DNA from: Burkholderiales bacterium
Lineage (GTDB): Bacteria; Pseudomonadota; Gammaproteobacteria; Burkholderiales; Burkholderiaceae_C
Direction of reading: 5' to 3'
NCBI GenBank assembly: GCA_028868995.1
Contig: JAGWTH010000029.1
Location: forward strand, 1-50,496
DNA length: 50,496 bases
The notes beneath the pieces were generated by a model that saw only the letters and a list, made by a program, of their open reading frames with translations, made no database searches and was not told the origin of the DNA. The position numbers and the translations under genes are program-made. Of this stretch, positions 36,860-49,416 are shown in pieces (within the stretch, counting starts at the first letter, position 1; each line of letters begins with the position of its first letter).

Positions 36860-37648
36860 ATGGGAATGTCTGCCTTTCGCCTGGACGGCAAGACCCTCGC
36901 CATGACCGGCGCCGCCGGCATCCTGGGGCAGGGCGCGGTCGCGGCCTTCCTGGAGGCCGGTGCGCGCGTCTGCGCGCTGGACCGCAGCGCGGCCGACCTC
37001 GACCGGCTGGGTCCCGACAGCGACTGCCTGCTGAAGGTCGTCACCGACGTGAGCGACCCGGCCAGCGTGCGCGCCGCCGCCGACCGGCTGCATGCCCACT
37101 GGGGCGTGGCCGACGTGCTGTTCAACAACGCCGCCACCAAGAGCGAGAACTTCTTCGCTCCCTTCGAGGACTTCCCGCTGGAAGACTGGAACGCCGTGAT
37201 GGCGGTCAACCTCACCGGCGCCATGCTGTGCGCCCAGGCCTTCGGCGCGCCGATGGCGAAGCGCGGGCACGGCGCCATCGTCAACACGCTGTCCATCTAC
37301 GGCATCGTGGCGCCCGACCAGCGCATCTACGAAGGCTCGGAGTACCTGGGCCGCGCGATCAACACGCCGGCCATCTATTCGGCCAGCAAGGCGGGCCTGT
37401 GGGGCCTGACGCAGTACCTGGCCAGCTACTGGGGCGGGCAGGGCGTGCGGGTCAACGCGATCACGCCCGGCGGCGTATCGAGCGGCCAGAACGAGACCTT
37501 CGTGCGCAACTACTCGCAGCGCGTGCCGCTGGGCCGCATGGCGCAGCGCGAGGACATCGTCAACGGCATGCTGTTCCTCGCCAGCGACGCCTCCTCCTAC
37601 CTCAACGGCCACAACCTGGTGGTCGACGGCGGCTGGACGGTGTGGTGA
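36860..37648 (+). CDS. Short-chain dehydrogenase/reductase (PtmA-like)
   Basis: Classical SDR of 262 residues. The cofactor motif is TGAAGILGQG, with NNAATKSE, the catalytic serine in NTLSIYGIVAP, YSASK as the Tyr-Lys pair and the late NAITPGGV. An insertion between the serine and tyrosine (DQRIYEGSEYLGRAINT) lengthens the substrate loop, as in PtmA-type SDRs of legionaminic clusters in Campylobacter. The reaction is unknown. Start ATG at 36860 one base after the aminotransferase stop; 36866 is a second choice. It overlaps the NeuB homologue by one base. Confidence 0.87.
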   Translation: MGMSAFRLDGKTLAMTGAAGILGQGAVAAFLEAGARVCALDRSAADLDRLGPDSDCLLKVVTDVSDPASVRAAADRLHAHWGVADVLFNNAATKSENFFAPFEDFPLEDWNAVMAVNLTGAMLCAQAFGAPMAKRGHGAIVNTLSIYGIVAPDQRIYEGSEYLGRAINTPAIYSASKAGLWGLTQYLASYWGGQGVRVNAITPGGVSSGQNETFVRNYSQRVPLGRMAQREDIVNGMLFLASDASSYLNGHNLVVDGGWTVW

Positions 37649-38673
37649 TGCAGCCGGTGTTCGTCATCGCCGAGGCCGGAGTCAACCACGACGGCGAGGT
37701 CGACAGGGCGCTCGCGCTGTGCGATGCCGCGCGCGACGCCGGCGCCGACGCCGTGAAGTTCCAGACCTTCCGCGCCGAGGACCTGGTCCTGCCCGGCGCG
37801 CCGACCGCGCAGTACCAGCAGCGCCAGACCGGCGAGCAGGACCAGTTCGCCATGCTGCGCAAGCTGGAACTGTCGCCCGCGCAGCACGAGCGCATCCGCG
37901 ACCACTGCGCCGCGATCGGCATCGAGTTCTTCTCCACGCCCTTCTCGCTGGAAGCCGTCGACCTGCTGGTGGCCCTGGGCGTGCGCCGGATGAAGCTGCC
38001 TTCGGGCGAGCTCACCCACCGCGCGCTGCTGGAGCGCGCCTGCGCGACCGGGCTGCCGGTGCTGCTGTCCACCGGCATGGCGACGCTGGAGGAGGTGCGC
38101 GAGGCCCTGGGCTGGGCGCGGGGCGTGCGCGGCTCGCTGGCGGGCGTGACGGTGCTGCATTGCACCTCGGCCTATCCGGCGCCCGACGAGGCGCTCAACC
38201 TGCGCGCGATCGTCACGATGCGCGAGGCGCTGGGCCTGCCGGTCGGCTACTCGGACCACAGCCTGGGCATCGAGGCCGCCCTGGCGGCGGTGAGCCTGGG
38301 GGCGACCGTGATCGAGAAGCACCTGACGCTGGACCGCACGCTGCCCGGGCCGGACCACGCCGCCTCCCTGGAACCCGGGGAGTTCGCGGCCATGGTGCGC
38401 GGCATCCGGCGCGTGACGGCGATGCTGGGCGATGGGGTCAAGGCGCCGCGGCCCGAGGAGCAGGACGCCGCGCGCGTCGCCCGCCGCAGCGTCGTGGCCG
38501 CGGTCGACATTCCGGCGGGCGCCGTGCTGCAGGCGGCCATGCTGGCGTGCCGGCGCCCGGCCACCGGGATCCCGCCGCGCGAGTGGGACCGCGTCGTCGG
38601 CCGCACCGCCCGTGCCGCCATCCCGGCGGGCAGCGTGCTGCAGTGGGACCAGCTGGGCGAGGGGCAGGCCTGA
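37648..38673 (+). CDS. Nonulosonic acid synthase (NeuB/LegI family)
   Basis: PEP-condensing synthase of 341 residues. The N-terminal NeuB barrel starts with FVIAEAGVNHDGEVDRAL and has AVKFQTFRAEDL, FFSTPFSLEAVDLL, MKLPSGELTH, LLSTGMATLEEV, LHCTSAYPAP and VIEKHLTLDRTLPGPDH. The C-terminal SAF (antifreeze-like) domain begins with RRSVVAAVDIPAGAVL. It joins PEP with a six-carbon amino sugar: ManNAc for sialic acid or 2,4-diacetamido-2,4,6-trideoxymannose for legionaminic acid. The presence of dehydratase and aminotransferase genes downstream favours the latter. Confidence 0.93.
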   Translation: MQPVFVIAEAGVNHDGEVDRALALCDAARDAGADAVKFQTFRAEDLVLPGAPTAQYQQRQTGEQDQFAMLRKLELSPAQHERIRDHCAAIGIEFFSTPFSLEAVDLLVALGVRRMKLPSGELTHRALLERACATGLPVLLSTGMATLEEVREALGWARGVRGSLAGVTVLHCTSAYPAPDEALNLRAIVTMREALGLPVGYSDHSLGIEAALAAVSLGATVIEKHLTLDRTLPGPDHAASLEPGEFAAMVRGIRRVTAMLGDGVKAPRPEEQDAARVARRSVVAAVDIPAGAVLQAAMLACRRPATGIPPREWDRVVGRTARAAIPAGSVLQWDQLGEGQA

Positions 38674-38677
38674 AGCC

Positions 38678-39814
38678 ATGGGTGCGCGGCGCATCCTCTA
38701 CCTCACCGGCACGCGGGCCGACTTCGGCCTGATGCAGGCCACGCTGCAGCGCGTGCTGTCCACCCCCGGCCTGCAGCTGCAGGTGGCGGTGACCGGCACG
38801 CACCTGAGCCGGGAGCACGGCTCCACCGTCGACGAGGTGAAGGCCAGCGGCCTGCCGGTGATCGCCGAGATCCCGGTGGACGTGTTCACCCGCAGCGGCG
38901 CCAGCATGGCATTCGCGATCGCCGAAGTCCTGCGAGGCATGACGGAACTGCTGGAACGCGAGCGACCGGATGCCTTGCTGCTGCTGGGCGACCGCGGCGA
39001 GATGCTCGCAGGCGCGATCGCCGCGCTGCATGTCGGGGTGCCCTGCGTGCACGTGCACGGCGGCGAGCGTTCCGGCACCGTGGACGAGCCGGTGCGGCAC
39101 GCGATCAGCAAGCTGGCGAGCTACCACTTCGCCGCCACCGAGGGTGCGCGCGAGCGCCTGCTGAAGATGGGCGAGGCGGCCGATCGCGTCTTCGTGACCG
39201 GCGCGCCGGGACTGGACGGCCTGCGGGACCTGGCTGCCGGTTCGCGCGAAGAGACCCTGGCGGCCCTGGACCTGCCCGCGGACCGCGAGTTCGTGCTGGC
39301 CCTGTTCCACCCGGTGGTGCAGCAGGCCGAAGAGGCGGCGCGGCAGACGCGCGCCGTGATGCAGGCGCTGCGCGAGCTGGGCCTGCCGGTGCTGTGGCTG
39401 GATCCCAATGCCGATGCGGGCTCGCGCGAGATCCTGCAGGCGCTGGCGGCGGACCCCCTGCCGCCCGGGTCGCGGCGGCTGGCGCACCTGCCTCGCCCGC
39501 ACTTCTGTGCGGCGATGCGCCACTGCGCGGTGATGGCCGGCAATTCCTCCTCCGGCATCATCGAGGCGGCCAGCTTGGGCACGCCGGTGGTCAACATCGG
39601 GGTGCGCCAGCACCTGCGCGAGCATGGTCCCAACGTCGTGGACGTGGGAACCGATCCCGCCGCCATCGCGCGGGCGCTGCGCGCGCAGCGCGACCACGGT
39701 CGTTGGCCGTGTGACAATCCCTGGGGCGACGGCCGCGCCGGCGAGCGCATCGCGCAGTTGCTGGCGACCCTGCCGCTCGCGCGTGCCGTCCTGGAAAAAT
39801 CCAACAGCTACTGA
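38678..39814 (+). CDS. UDP-N-acetylglucosamine 2-epimerase, hydrolysing (NeuC/LegG family)
   Basis: GT-B-fold hydrolysing epimerase of 378 residues that releases UDP while inverting C2. Motifs are LTGTRADFGLMQATLQ at the N-terminus, LLLGDRGEMLAGAIAAL, VHVHGGERSGTVDEPVRHAISKLA in two parts, and AGNSSSGIIEAASLGTPVVNIG. These match NeuC/LegG closely. Substrate is UDP-diNAcBac if the pathway is legionaminic, UDP-GlcNAc if sialic; the neighbouring PglF/E/D-like genes support the first. It follows neuB by four bases. Confidence 0.92.
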   Translation: MGARRILYLTGTRADFGLMQATLQRVLSTPGLQLQVAVTGTHLSREHGSTVDEVKASGLPVIAEIPVDVFTRSGASMAFAIAEVLRGMTELLERERPDALLLLGDRGEMLAGAIAALHVGVPCVHVHGGERSGTVDEPVRHAISKLASYHFAATEGARERLLKMGEAADRVFVTGAPGLDGLRDLAAGSREETLAALDLPADREFVLALFHPVVQQAEEAARQTRAVMQALRELGLPVLWLDPNADAGSREILQALAADPLPPGSRRLAHLPRPHFCAAMRHCAVMAGNSSSGIIEAASLGTPVVNIGVRQHLREHGPNVVDVGTDPAAIARALRAQRDHGRWPCDNPWGDGRAGERIAQLLATLPLARAVLEKSNSY

Positions 39815-39815
39815 C

Positions 39816-40426
39816 GTGCCCGCCTCCACCCTCCTGATCTTCGGCGCCGGCGGCCACGGCCGCGTGGTGGCCGACGCCGCGCTCGCGCAGGGGCGCTGGG
39901 ACCGCATCCGCGCTTCGGACCGGGACCCCGCCCGCGTGGGCGAGGCCTTCCTGCCGGGGCTGCGCGTCGAGGCGCCGCAGGAAGCCGCGGCCCAGGCGAC
40001 GCAGGTGCACGTCGCGATCGGCTCCGCCCCGGCCCGCGAGCGCGAGTGCGCGGCGCTGGGCCTGCCCCTGGCGACGGTGGTGCATCCGCATGCCAGCGTC
40101 TCGCCCTTCGCCATCGTCGGCGAAGGCTCCTTCCTGGCCGCCCGCAGCGTCGTCGCGCCGGGGGCCCGCCTGGGCCGGTCGGTCATCGTGAACCACGGTG
40201 CCGTGGTGGACCACGACGCGGAGGTGGGCGACTTCGCCCACGTCGCGCCGGGCGCGACCCTGGGCGGGCAGGTCCGCATCGGCGCCCGCGTCCTGGTGGG
40301 CGCCGGCGCCCACCTGCTGTCCGGCGTGCGGGTCGCCGCCGGCGTCGTGATCGGCGCGGGCGCGGTGGTGCTCGGCGACCTGGAAGCGCCGGGCACCTAT
40401 GCCGGCGTGCCGGCGCGGAGGGTGCG

Positions 40427-40430
<4 letters not shown>
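39816..40430 (+). CDS. Left-handed beta-helix acyltransferase (NeuD/PglD/LegH type)
   Basis: Sugar O/N-acyltransferase of 204 residues. The N-terminal Rossmann-like part has LLIFGAGGHGRVVADAAL; the rest is a hexapeptide-repeat left-handed beta-helix with the catalytic histidine region VNHGAVVDHDAEVGDFAHV and the final TYAGVPARRVR. It fits PglD/LegH, which acetylates the C4 amine of UDP-4-amino-4,6-dideoxy-GlcNAc, the product of the adjacent aminotransferase. It starts at GTG 39816 and overlaps the aminotransferase as ATGA. Confidence 0.9.
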
Positions 40431-41918
<1,488 letters not shown>

Positions 41919-41938
<20 letters not shown>

Positions 41939-43745
41939 GGACGCGCTGTCCCTGCTCGCGGCGGACCTGGCGCTGGGCTTCGCGGCCTGGTGGGCCGCGT
42001 TCTGGCTGCGCTTCAACTTCGAGATCCCGCCGGAGTTCCTGGCGCTGGCCGCGCGGTCCAGCGGCTGGAGCCTGCTGGGGCTGGCGGCCGGCCTGGTCCT
42101 GCGGCGGGTGGACCGGCAGGTCTGGACCTACACCGGCCTGCCCGAGCTGCGCCAGCTGGCCGGCGGCGTGTTCCTGGGCGGCGTCTTCACCGCGGTGATC
42201 GTGCTGATGCTGCGCCTGCCCGACTTCCCGCGCTCGGTGCTGCTGCTGCAGCCGATCCTCGCCTTCCTGGCGATGGGGGCGGCGCGGGCCGCCTGGCGCA
42301 CCCTGGCGGAGCGCCGCACCGAATTGCGGGGCGGCGCCCCGGTGGTCATCGTGGGCCGGCTCGACGAAGCCGCCGGCGCCCTGCGGGCCCTGAAAGGATC
42401 GCAGCGCTGGCGGCCCGTCGGCATCCTGTCGCCGGTGGCCTCCGAACGCGGGCGCACGCTGCAGCACGTGCGCGTGCTGGGCGCCGTGGACGATCTCGCC
42501 CGGGCCTGCGAGGCGGCCGACGCGCGGGCCGCGCTGGTGGCCAGCCCGCCCGGGTCGGCCGAGCGCCGACGGGCCCTGCTGCTGGCAGCGCAGGCGCACA
42601 TCTCGCTGCTGACGCTGCCGCGGCCGGACGAGTGGCTCAAGGCGGAAAGCGCCGGGCCGCGCAAGATCGAGCTGGAGGACCTCCTGGGCCGCGACCCCGT
42701 GGCCCTCGACGTCGCCGGCCTGTCCGGCCTCTTCTCGGGGCAGGTGGTGGCCGTGACCGGCGCGGGCGGCTCCATCGGCTCGGAGCTGTGCCGGCAGATC
42801 GCGCGCTTCGGCGTGGTGCGGCTGGTGTGCATCGACGTGTCCGAGTACGCGATCTACCAGCTCGAGCAGGAGCTGCGCCGCTCGCACCCTCAAATGCAGG
42901 GCGCCTACTACACCGCCAACGTGCGCGAGTTCGAGCGGGTGCATGCGATCCTGGCGAAGCACCAGCCGGCGGTCGTGTTCCACGCGGCGGCCTACAAGCA
43001 CGTGCCGCTGATGGAGGAGCTCAACGAGATCGAGGCGCTGCGCACCAATGTGCTGGGCACCCTCAACGCGGCGCGCGCGGCGGCGGCCTGCGGCGCGAAG
43101 CGCTTCGTGCTGATCTCCACCGACAAGGCGGTGAATCCCACCAACGTGATGGGGGCCAGCAAGCGCCTGGCCGAACTGCTGGTGCAGGCGCTGGCCGCGC
43201 GCGAGCCGCGCACGCAGTTCGTGGCGGTGCGCTTCGGCAACGTGCTGGGCTCCAGCGGCTCGGTGGTGCCTCTGTTCACGCAGCAGATCGGGCACGGCGG
43301 GCCGGTGACGGTGACCCACCCGGACATCGTGCGCTACTTCATGACCATCCCCGAAGCCGCGCAGCTGGTGCTGCAGGCGGGGCTGATGGGCCGCTCGGGC
43401 CAGATCTTCGTGCTGGACATGGGCGAGCCGGTGAAGATCGTGGAGCTGGCGCGCATGCTGATCCGCCTGTCGGGCAAGACCGAGGAGGAGGTGCCGATCA
43501 CCTACACCGGCCTGCGCCCCGGCGAGAAGCTGTACGAGGAGCTGCTCGCCGACGACGAGACCACCGAACCCACGCCGCACGCCAAGCTGCGCATCGCCAA
43601 GACGGCGGGGCCGCTGCCGGACGTCGAGGCGGTGGTGCGCTGGATCGCCGAGGCGGGGGCACAGCCCGCACCTGCGGTGCTGCGCCAGTGGCTGCGTGAA
43701 AGGGTGCCGGAGTACCAGCCGCGGGAGGATGCGGTCCGGCCTTGA
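41919..43745 (+). CDS. UDP-GlcNAc 4,6-dehydratase, membrane-bound (PglF/WbpM/CapD family)
   Basis: Polysaccharide biosynthesis dehydratase of 608 residues. There are about four N-terminal membrane helices (residues 10-120), a CoA-binding-like middle domain, then the SDR domain with TGAGGSIGSELC at about residue 280. The active-site region STDKAVNPTNVMGASK (S400 to K415) has Met411 where classical SDRs have Tyr, the hallmark of this family. It converts UDP-GlcNAc to the 4-keto-6-deoxy sugar, the first step toward UDP-diNAcBac and legionaminic acid. The GTG start at 41919 lies inside the previous gene. It ends the cluster; the next gene is convergent, 16 bp away. Confidence 0.93.
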
Positions 43746-43761
43746 GCGGCGGGGTTCGGCC

Positions 43762-44394
43762 TCAGGTCATGATGCCGGTGCGGGTGAGTACGTCGCTGAC
43801 CAGCTCCAGCCGCACCAGCGGGTTGTCCAGCTCCATCAGCCGCTGCTTCAATGTCACCGGCAGCGGCAGCAGCTCGCACCAGCGGTTGGCGACCCAGCCG
43901 CAGTCGTCCAGCCGGAAGGGCGGCTTCAGCGGCAGCGCCCCGCCGCCCTCGGGGCGCAGTTGCAGCGACTGGATCAGGCGCTCCAGGGCGTCGGCGGCGG
44001 GCTGCAGGTCCCCGGGCACCGGCACCGGCAGGTCCGGTGCGATGCTTTCGACGTCGGCCACCCACAGGCCGTGCTTCAGCTGCTCGCTGGAACGGATGCG
44101 GAAACGCTGGGCGCCCACCGCGCGCACGAGCATCAGGCCCGGCTGCGGCTGTTCCAGCTCCTCGATGCTCGCCAGCGTGCCGACCTGGGCGAAGGCCTCC
44201 TGCACGCCGGGCCGGCGGACCTCGCCGCCCTCGGTCAGCGACACCACCCCGAAGGGGGCGCCGGCCTTGCGGCACTTGGCGATCATGTCCAGGTAGCGCA
44301 CCTCGAAGACGCGCAGGGTGAGCAGGCCATCCGGGAAGAGAACTGCGCTCAGGGGAAACAGGGGGAGGGACTGCAGGGTCAGGACGGCGGGCAC
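43762..44394 (-). CDS. Lon substrate-binding (LAN) domain protein
   Basis: Stand-alone Lon N-terminal-like domain protein of about 210 residues. The family start LPLFPLSAVLFPDGLLTLRVFEVRYLDMI is conserved (two overlapping parts), followed by FGVVSLTEGGEVR and a helical C-terminus. Such proteins occur without the Lon ATPase or protease parts, and their function is unknown. GTG at 44394 gives the conserved N-terminus at a normal distance; the frame also has an ATG at 44421, only 20 bp from the divergent yggT start. Confidence 0.85.
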   Translation of the reverse strand: MPAVLTLQSLPLFPLSAVLFPDGLLTLRVFEVRYLDMIAKCRKAGAPFGVVSLTEGGEVRRPGVQEAFAQVGTLASIEELEQPQPGLMLVRAVGAQRFRIRSSEQLKHGLWVADVESIAPDLPVPVPGDLQPAADALERLIQSLQLRPEGGGALPLKPPFRLDDCGWVANRWCELLPLPVTLKQRLMELDNPLVRLELVSDVLTRTGIMT

Positions 44395-44441
44395 AGCGAT
44401 TCCAGTGGCTGCCGCTATCATCCCACGACTGCCGACGATCC

Positions 44442-44984
44442 ATGTTCTTCCAGATCACCTCTTTCCTGCTCGACGTCGCCGCCGGCCTGCTGGGCGGTGC
44501 CTGCCTGTTGCGCCTGTACATGCAGCTGCAGCGCATCCCTTTCGGCAACCCGGTCGGACGCTTCGTGTTCGCGCTCACCAACTGGATCGTGCTGCCGCTG
44601 CGCAAGGTGCTGCCGGCCTACCGGCGTTGGGATCTTTCCAGCCTGATCGCCGCCTGGCTGTTCGAGCTGGCGCAGTACGGCCTGCTCGCCCTGATGATCG
44701 GGCGCGGCGCGGCGGCGGTTCCCCTGCTGGCGGCCTTCGGCCTGGTGCGGCTGGTGATCTCGGGAGTGACCGGCCTGGTCATCGTCTACGCGATCCTGTC
44801 CTGGGTGAACGCGGATTCGCCCATGGCCGACGTGATCGAGCGGCTGGCGGCGCCCCTGCTGCGGCCGCTCCGCCGCCTGATCCCGCTGGTGGGCGGCCTG
44901 GACCTGTCGCCGCTGGCCTTGCTGGTGGCCCTGCAGGTCCTGGCCATCGTCGTGGCCAACCTGCAGGACGCGCTGCTGCGCTGA
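44442..44984 (+). CDS. YggT family membrane protein
   Basis: Membrane protein of 180 residues with two YGGT repeats, each of two helices. The first repeat reads LRLYMQLQRIPFGNPVGRFV and LTNWIVLPLRKVLP; the second has VIVYAILSWVNADSPM and APLLRPLRRLIPLVGGLDLSPLALL. YggT proteins are linked to osmotic tolerance and to the cell-division or cytochrome assembly neighbourhood in other bacteria; the precise role is unknown. The gene ends four bases before the accD stop on the other strand. Confidence 0.92.
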   Translation: MFFQITSFLLDVAAGLLGGACLLRLYMQLQRIPFGNPVGRFVFALTNWIVLPLRKVLPAYRRWDLSSLIAAWLFELAQYGLLALMIGRGAAAVPLLAAFGLVRLVISGVTGLVIVYAILSWVNADSPMADVIERLAAPLLRPLRRLIPLVGGLDLSPLALLVALQVLAIVVANLQDALLR

Positions 44985-44988
44985 GGCC

Positions 44989-45861
44989 TTATTCGACCGC
45001 GTCGGCCGGCTGGCGCGTGAGCATGGCCAGCACGTTGGCGACGGTCTTGCGCAGCTCGCGCCGGTCGCAGATGAAGTCGACGGCGCCCTTTTCCTGCAGG
45101 AACTCCGCGCGCTGGAAGCCCTCGGGCAGCTTCACCCGCACCGTGGACTCGATCACGCGCGGGCCGGCGAAGCCGATCAGCGCCTTGGGCTCGGCGATCA
45201 CCACGTCGCCCACGAATGCGAAGCCCGCGCTCACGCCGCCCATGGTCGGGTCCGTCAGCACGCTGATGTAGGGCAGGCCCTTCTTGGCCAGGCGCGTGAG
45301 CGCGGCGTTCGTCTTGGCCATCTGCATCAGCGACAGCAGGCCTTCCTGCATGCGCGCGCCGCCGGTGGCGGTGAAGCACAGGAAGGGCACCTTCTGCTCG
45401 ATCGCGGTCTCGACGCCCCGCACGAAGCGCTCGCCCACCACGCTGCCCATGGAGCCGCCCATGAAGTCGAACTCGAAGGCGGCGGCCACCAGGTTGATGC
45501 TGTGCACCGAGCCGCCCATCACCACCAGCGCGTCGGTCTCGCCGGTGTTCTCCATCGCCTCCTTCAGGCGCTCGGGGTACTTGCGGCTGTCCTTGAACTT
45601 CAGCGCGTCGACCGGCACGACCTCCTGGCCGATCTCGTAGCGGCCTTCCGCGTCGAGGAAGGCATTCAGGCGGGCGCGCGCGCCGATGCGGTGGTGGTGC
45701 CCGCAGGTGGGGCAGACGTTGACGTTCTGCTCCAGGTCGGTCTTGTACAGCACCGTCTCGCAGCTGGGACACTTGATCCACAGGCCTTCCGGCACGCTGC
45801 GCCGCTCGTTCGGATCCGTGGGCTGGATCTTCGGCGGCAGCAGTTTTTCCAACCAGCTCAT
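44989..45861 (-). CDS. accD: Acetyl-CoA carboxylase carboxyltransferase subunit beta
   Basis: AccD, 290 residues, forming with AccA the carboxyltransferase that makes malonyl-CoA for the fab genes. The zinc ribbon has C31, C34, C50 and C53 (CPSCET...CPTCGHH). The crotonase-like domain has [50 protein letters not shown] and GFAGPRVIE. It follows trpA by ten bases with a GGAG ribosome site, the usual betaproteobacterial order. Its stop is four bases from the convergent yggT stop, with no room for a terminator. Confidence 0.96.
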   Translation of the reverse strand: MSWLEKLLPPKIQPTDPNERRSVPEGLWIKCPSCETVLYKTDLEQNVNVCPTCGHHHRIGARARLNAFLDAEGRYEIGQEVVPVDALKFKDSRKYPERLKEAMENTGETDALVVMGGSVHSINLVAAAFEFDFMGGSMGSVVGERFVRGVETAIEQKVPFLCFTATGGARMQEGLLSLMQMAKTNAALTRLAKKGLPYISVLTDPTMGGVSAGFAFVGDVVIAEPKALIGFAGPRVIESTVRVKLPEGFQRAEFLQEKGAVDFICDRRELRKTVANVLAMLTRQPADAVE

Positions 45862-45871
45862 GGGGGGCTCC

Positions 45872-46686
45872 TCAAGGGGTGTTCGAGTCTAGGGCAGTCC
45901 GGATGGACTGCAGGAAATCGGAAAGGGCCACGGCGACGTGCTCGCGCGGCTGGTCTTCCACGACCTGGATGACCTTGGTGCCGATCACCACCGCGTCGGC
46001 GACGCGGCCGATGGCCCGGGCGGTGCCGGCGTCGCGGATGCCGAAGCCCACGCCCACCGGGATCTTCACGTGCCGGCGGATGCGCGGCAGCGCCTCCTCC
46101 ACCGCCGCGGTGTCCAGGTGGCCGGCGCCGGTCACGCCCTTGAGCGACACGTAGTAGACGTAGCCGCTGGCGATGCGCGCGACCTGCTGGATCCGCTGGT
46201 CCGTGCTGGTGGGCGCCAGCAGGAAGATCAGGTCCAGGCCGTGCACCTTCAGCTGCGCGGCGAAGGCCTCGCATTCCTCGGGCGGGTAGTCGACGATCAG
46301 CACGCCGTCCACGCCCGCGGCCGCCGCGTCGCGCGCGAAGCTGCCGGCGCCGTGCGCGAGCTCGTAGCGCTCCACCGGGTTGGCGTAGCCCATGAGGACA
46401 ACGGGCGTCTTCGTGTCGCGCTGGCGGAAGGCCCTGACCATGTCGAGCACCTGGGCCAGCCCGACTCCGAAGGTGAGCGCCTTCTCGCCCGCCTTCTGGA
46501 TCACGGGGCCGTCGGCCATGGGATCGGAGAAGGGCACGCCCAGCTCGATCACGTCGGCGCCGGCCTCGACCATCGCGTGCATCAGCTCCGGCGTGATGTC
46601 GGCGAAGGGGAAACCGGCGGTGAGGTAGGGGATCAGCGCCTTGCGCTGGTCCCGGGCCAGTCGTTCGAAGGTGGCGGGGATGCGGC

Positions 46687-46690
<4 letters not shown>
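45872..46690 (-). CDS. trpA: Tryptophan synthase alpha subunit
   Basis: TrpA, 272 residues, cleaving indole-3-glycerol phosphate and channelling indole to TrpB. Catalytic E49 and D60 are in [15 protein letters not shown]. The phosphate loop [12 protein letters not shown] is conserved. The ATG at 46690 overlaps the trpB stop (ATGA), so the two subunits are translated in a coupled way. The longer open frame that continues upstream through trpB is not real. Confidence 0.97.
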
Positions 46691-47914
<1,224 letters not shown>

Positions 47915-47937
<23 letters not shown>

Positions 47938-48610
47938 GGATGGACTCTGCAAGGCGTTCGTCGGCGGCCCGGACGGCGGCGACGAAACTTCGGATCAGGC
48001 CGGCGTCCTTGACCCCCTTGGAGGCCTCGACGCCGGAGCTCACGTCAACGGCCAGCGTCCGGAAACGCGGCCGCACCTGCGCGATGCCATCGCCCACGTT
48101 TGCAGGTGTGAGCCCACCAGACAAAACGGCGTGACAGCTGGCGTTTGGTGGCAGGCGTGACCAAGGGAATGTCTTGCCGGCGCCGCCGTAGCCCTCGACA
48201 TGGGTGTCGAGCAGCAGGGCCTGCGCCTCGGGATAGTCGGAAGCGAATTTTAGCAAGTCGAAGGGCAAGGCCGGGTCGGCCGGGATGCGCGCCGCCCGCA
48301 GGAAGGGCCGGCCGGCCGCGGCCCGCCGGCAGTCCTCGGGCGTCTCGTCGCCGTGGAACTGCAGGATGGCGCCGGGCACGAGCTCGCAGGCCGCGCGCAC
48401 GCCCTCCGGCGGCTCGTTGACGAACAGCAGGACCGGCGTGACGAAGGGCGGCAGGCGGCGGGCCAGTTCGGCCGCGCGCGCGGCGCTGACGTGGCGCGGG
48501 CTCTTCGGGTACAGCACCAGCCCGATCGCATCGGCGCCGGCGGCCACCGCCGCGTCCACGTCCTGCTCGCGCGTCAGGCCGCAGATCTTGATGCGGGTGC
48601 GCAGGCTCAT
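47915..48610 (-). CDS. trpF: Phosphoribosylanthranilate isomerase
   Basis: TrpF, 231 residues, TIM-barrel enzyme of tryptophan synthesis. The general-base cysteine is C10 in [10 protein letters not shown]. Other marks are [51 protein letters not shown] and [15 protein letters not shown]. It overlaps both neighbours: truA by four bases and trpB by 23. The extra C-terminal tail ([15 protein letters not shown]) is coded over the trpB start. Confidence 0.96.
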
Positions 48611-49389
48611 GGCAGCCCATCATACGCAGGGACCCGGTCCGGCAGGCCCCAGTGCGGCTCGTACACGGGCCCGAGGAAGTACAGGCCGTCGGGCGAGAAG
48701 GTCGGTGCCGCGGCGTCGCGGCTCCTCGCGGCGAGCACCTCGCCCATCCATTGCGGCGGGTGCAGGCCCTGGCCCACGGCGACCAGGCAGCCCATGATGT
48801 TGCGGATCATGTGGTGCAGGAAGGCGTTCGCCTGGAAGTCGAAGCGCCAGTAGGCCCCGCGCCGGGCGATGCCGACCGGCGCCAGGGTCTTCACCGGGGT
48901 GGGCGACTGGCAGGACGAGGCGCGGAAGGAAGTGAAGTCGTGCTCGCCGACCAGGTGCGCTGCGGCCGCGCGCATGGCATCGGCATCCAGTGGCCGGAAC
49001 ACCCAGCCCACGCGGTGGGCCTCGACGCTGGGGCGCACCGGCGACTCCAGCAGCACGTAGGCATAGCGCCGGGCCCTCGCGCTGTTGCGCGCATGGAAGC
49101 TGTCGGGAACGGCGCGCGCCCACTGCACCGCGATGTCCGGCGGCAGGAAGGTGTTGGTGCCGCGCACCCAGGAGAAGTCCTCGCGCCGCACCTCGGTGTC
49201 GAAGTGCACGACCTGCATCAGGCCGTGCACGCCGGCATCGGTGCGCCCGGCGCAGACGGTGGAGATGGGCGTGGTGCTGAAGCGCTCGAGCGCCCGCTCC
49301 AGCTGGTCCTGCACGGTCTTCCCCGAAGGCTGGCTCTGCCAGCCGTCGTAGGCCTGTCCGTTGTAGCTGATGCCGAGGGCGAGTCTCAT
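48607..49389 (-). CDS. truA: tRNA pseudouridine(38-40) synthase TruA
   Basis: TruA, 260 residues, which modifies the anticodon arm of tRNA. The catalytic aspartate is D51 in [30 protein letters not shown] at the N-terminus and [36 protein letters not shown] are typical. I place the start at ATG 49389 because the conserved sequence starts there; an in-frame ATG at 49416 would add nine residues. It separates fimV from the trp genes, as in many Burkholderiales. Confidence 0.95.
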   Translation of the reverse strand: MRLALGISYNGQAYDGWQSQPSGKTVQDQLERALERFSTTPISTVCAGRTDAGVHGLMQVVHFDTEVRREDFSWVRGTNTFLPPDIAVQWARAVPDSFHARNSARARRYAYVLLESPVRPSVEAHRVGWVFRPLDADAMRAAAAHLVGEHDFTSFRASSCQSPTPVKTLAPVGIARRGAYWRFDFQANAFLHHMIRNIMGCLVAVGQGLHPPQWMGEVLAARSRDAAAPTFSPDGLYFLGPVYEPHWGLPDRVPAYDGLP

Positions 49390-49416
49390 GGGGGAGGCGG
49401 GATTCTCGCTCACCAT

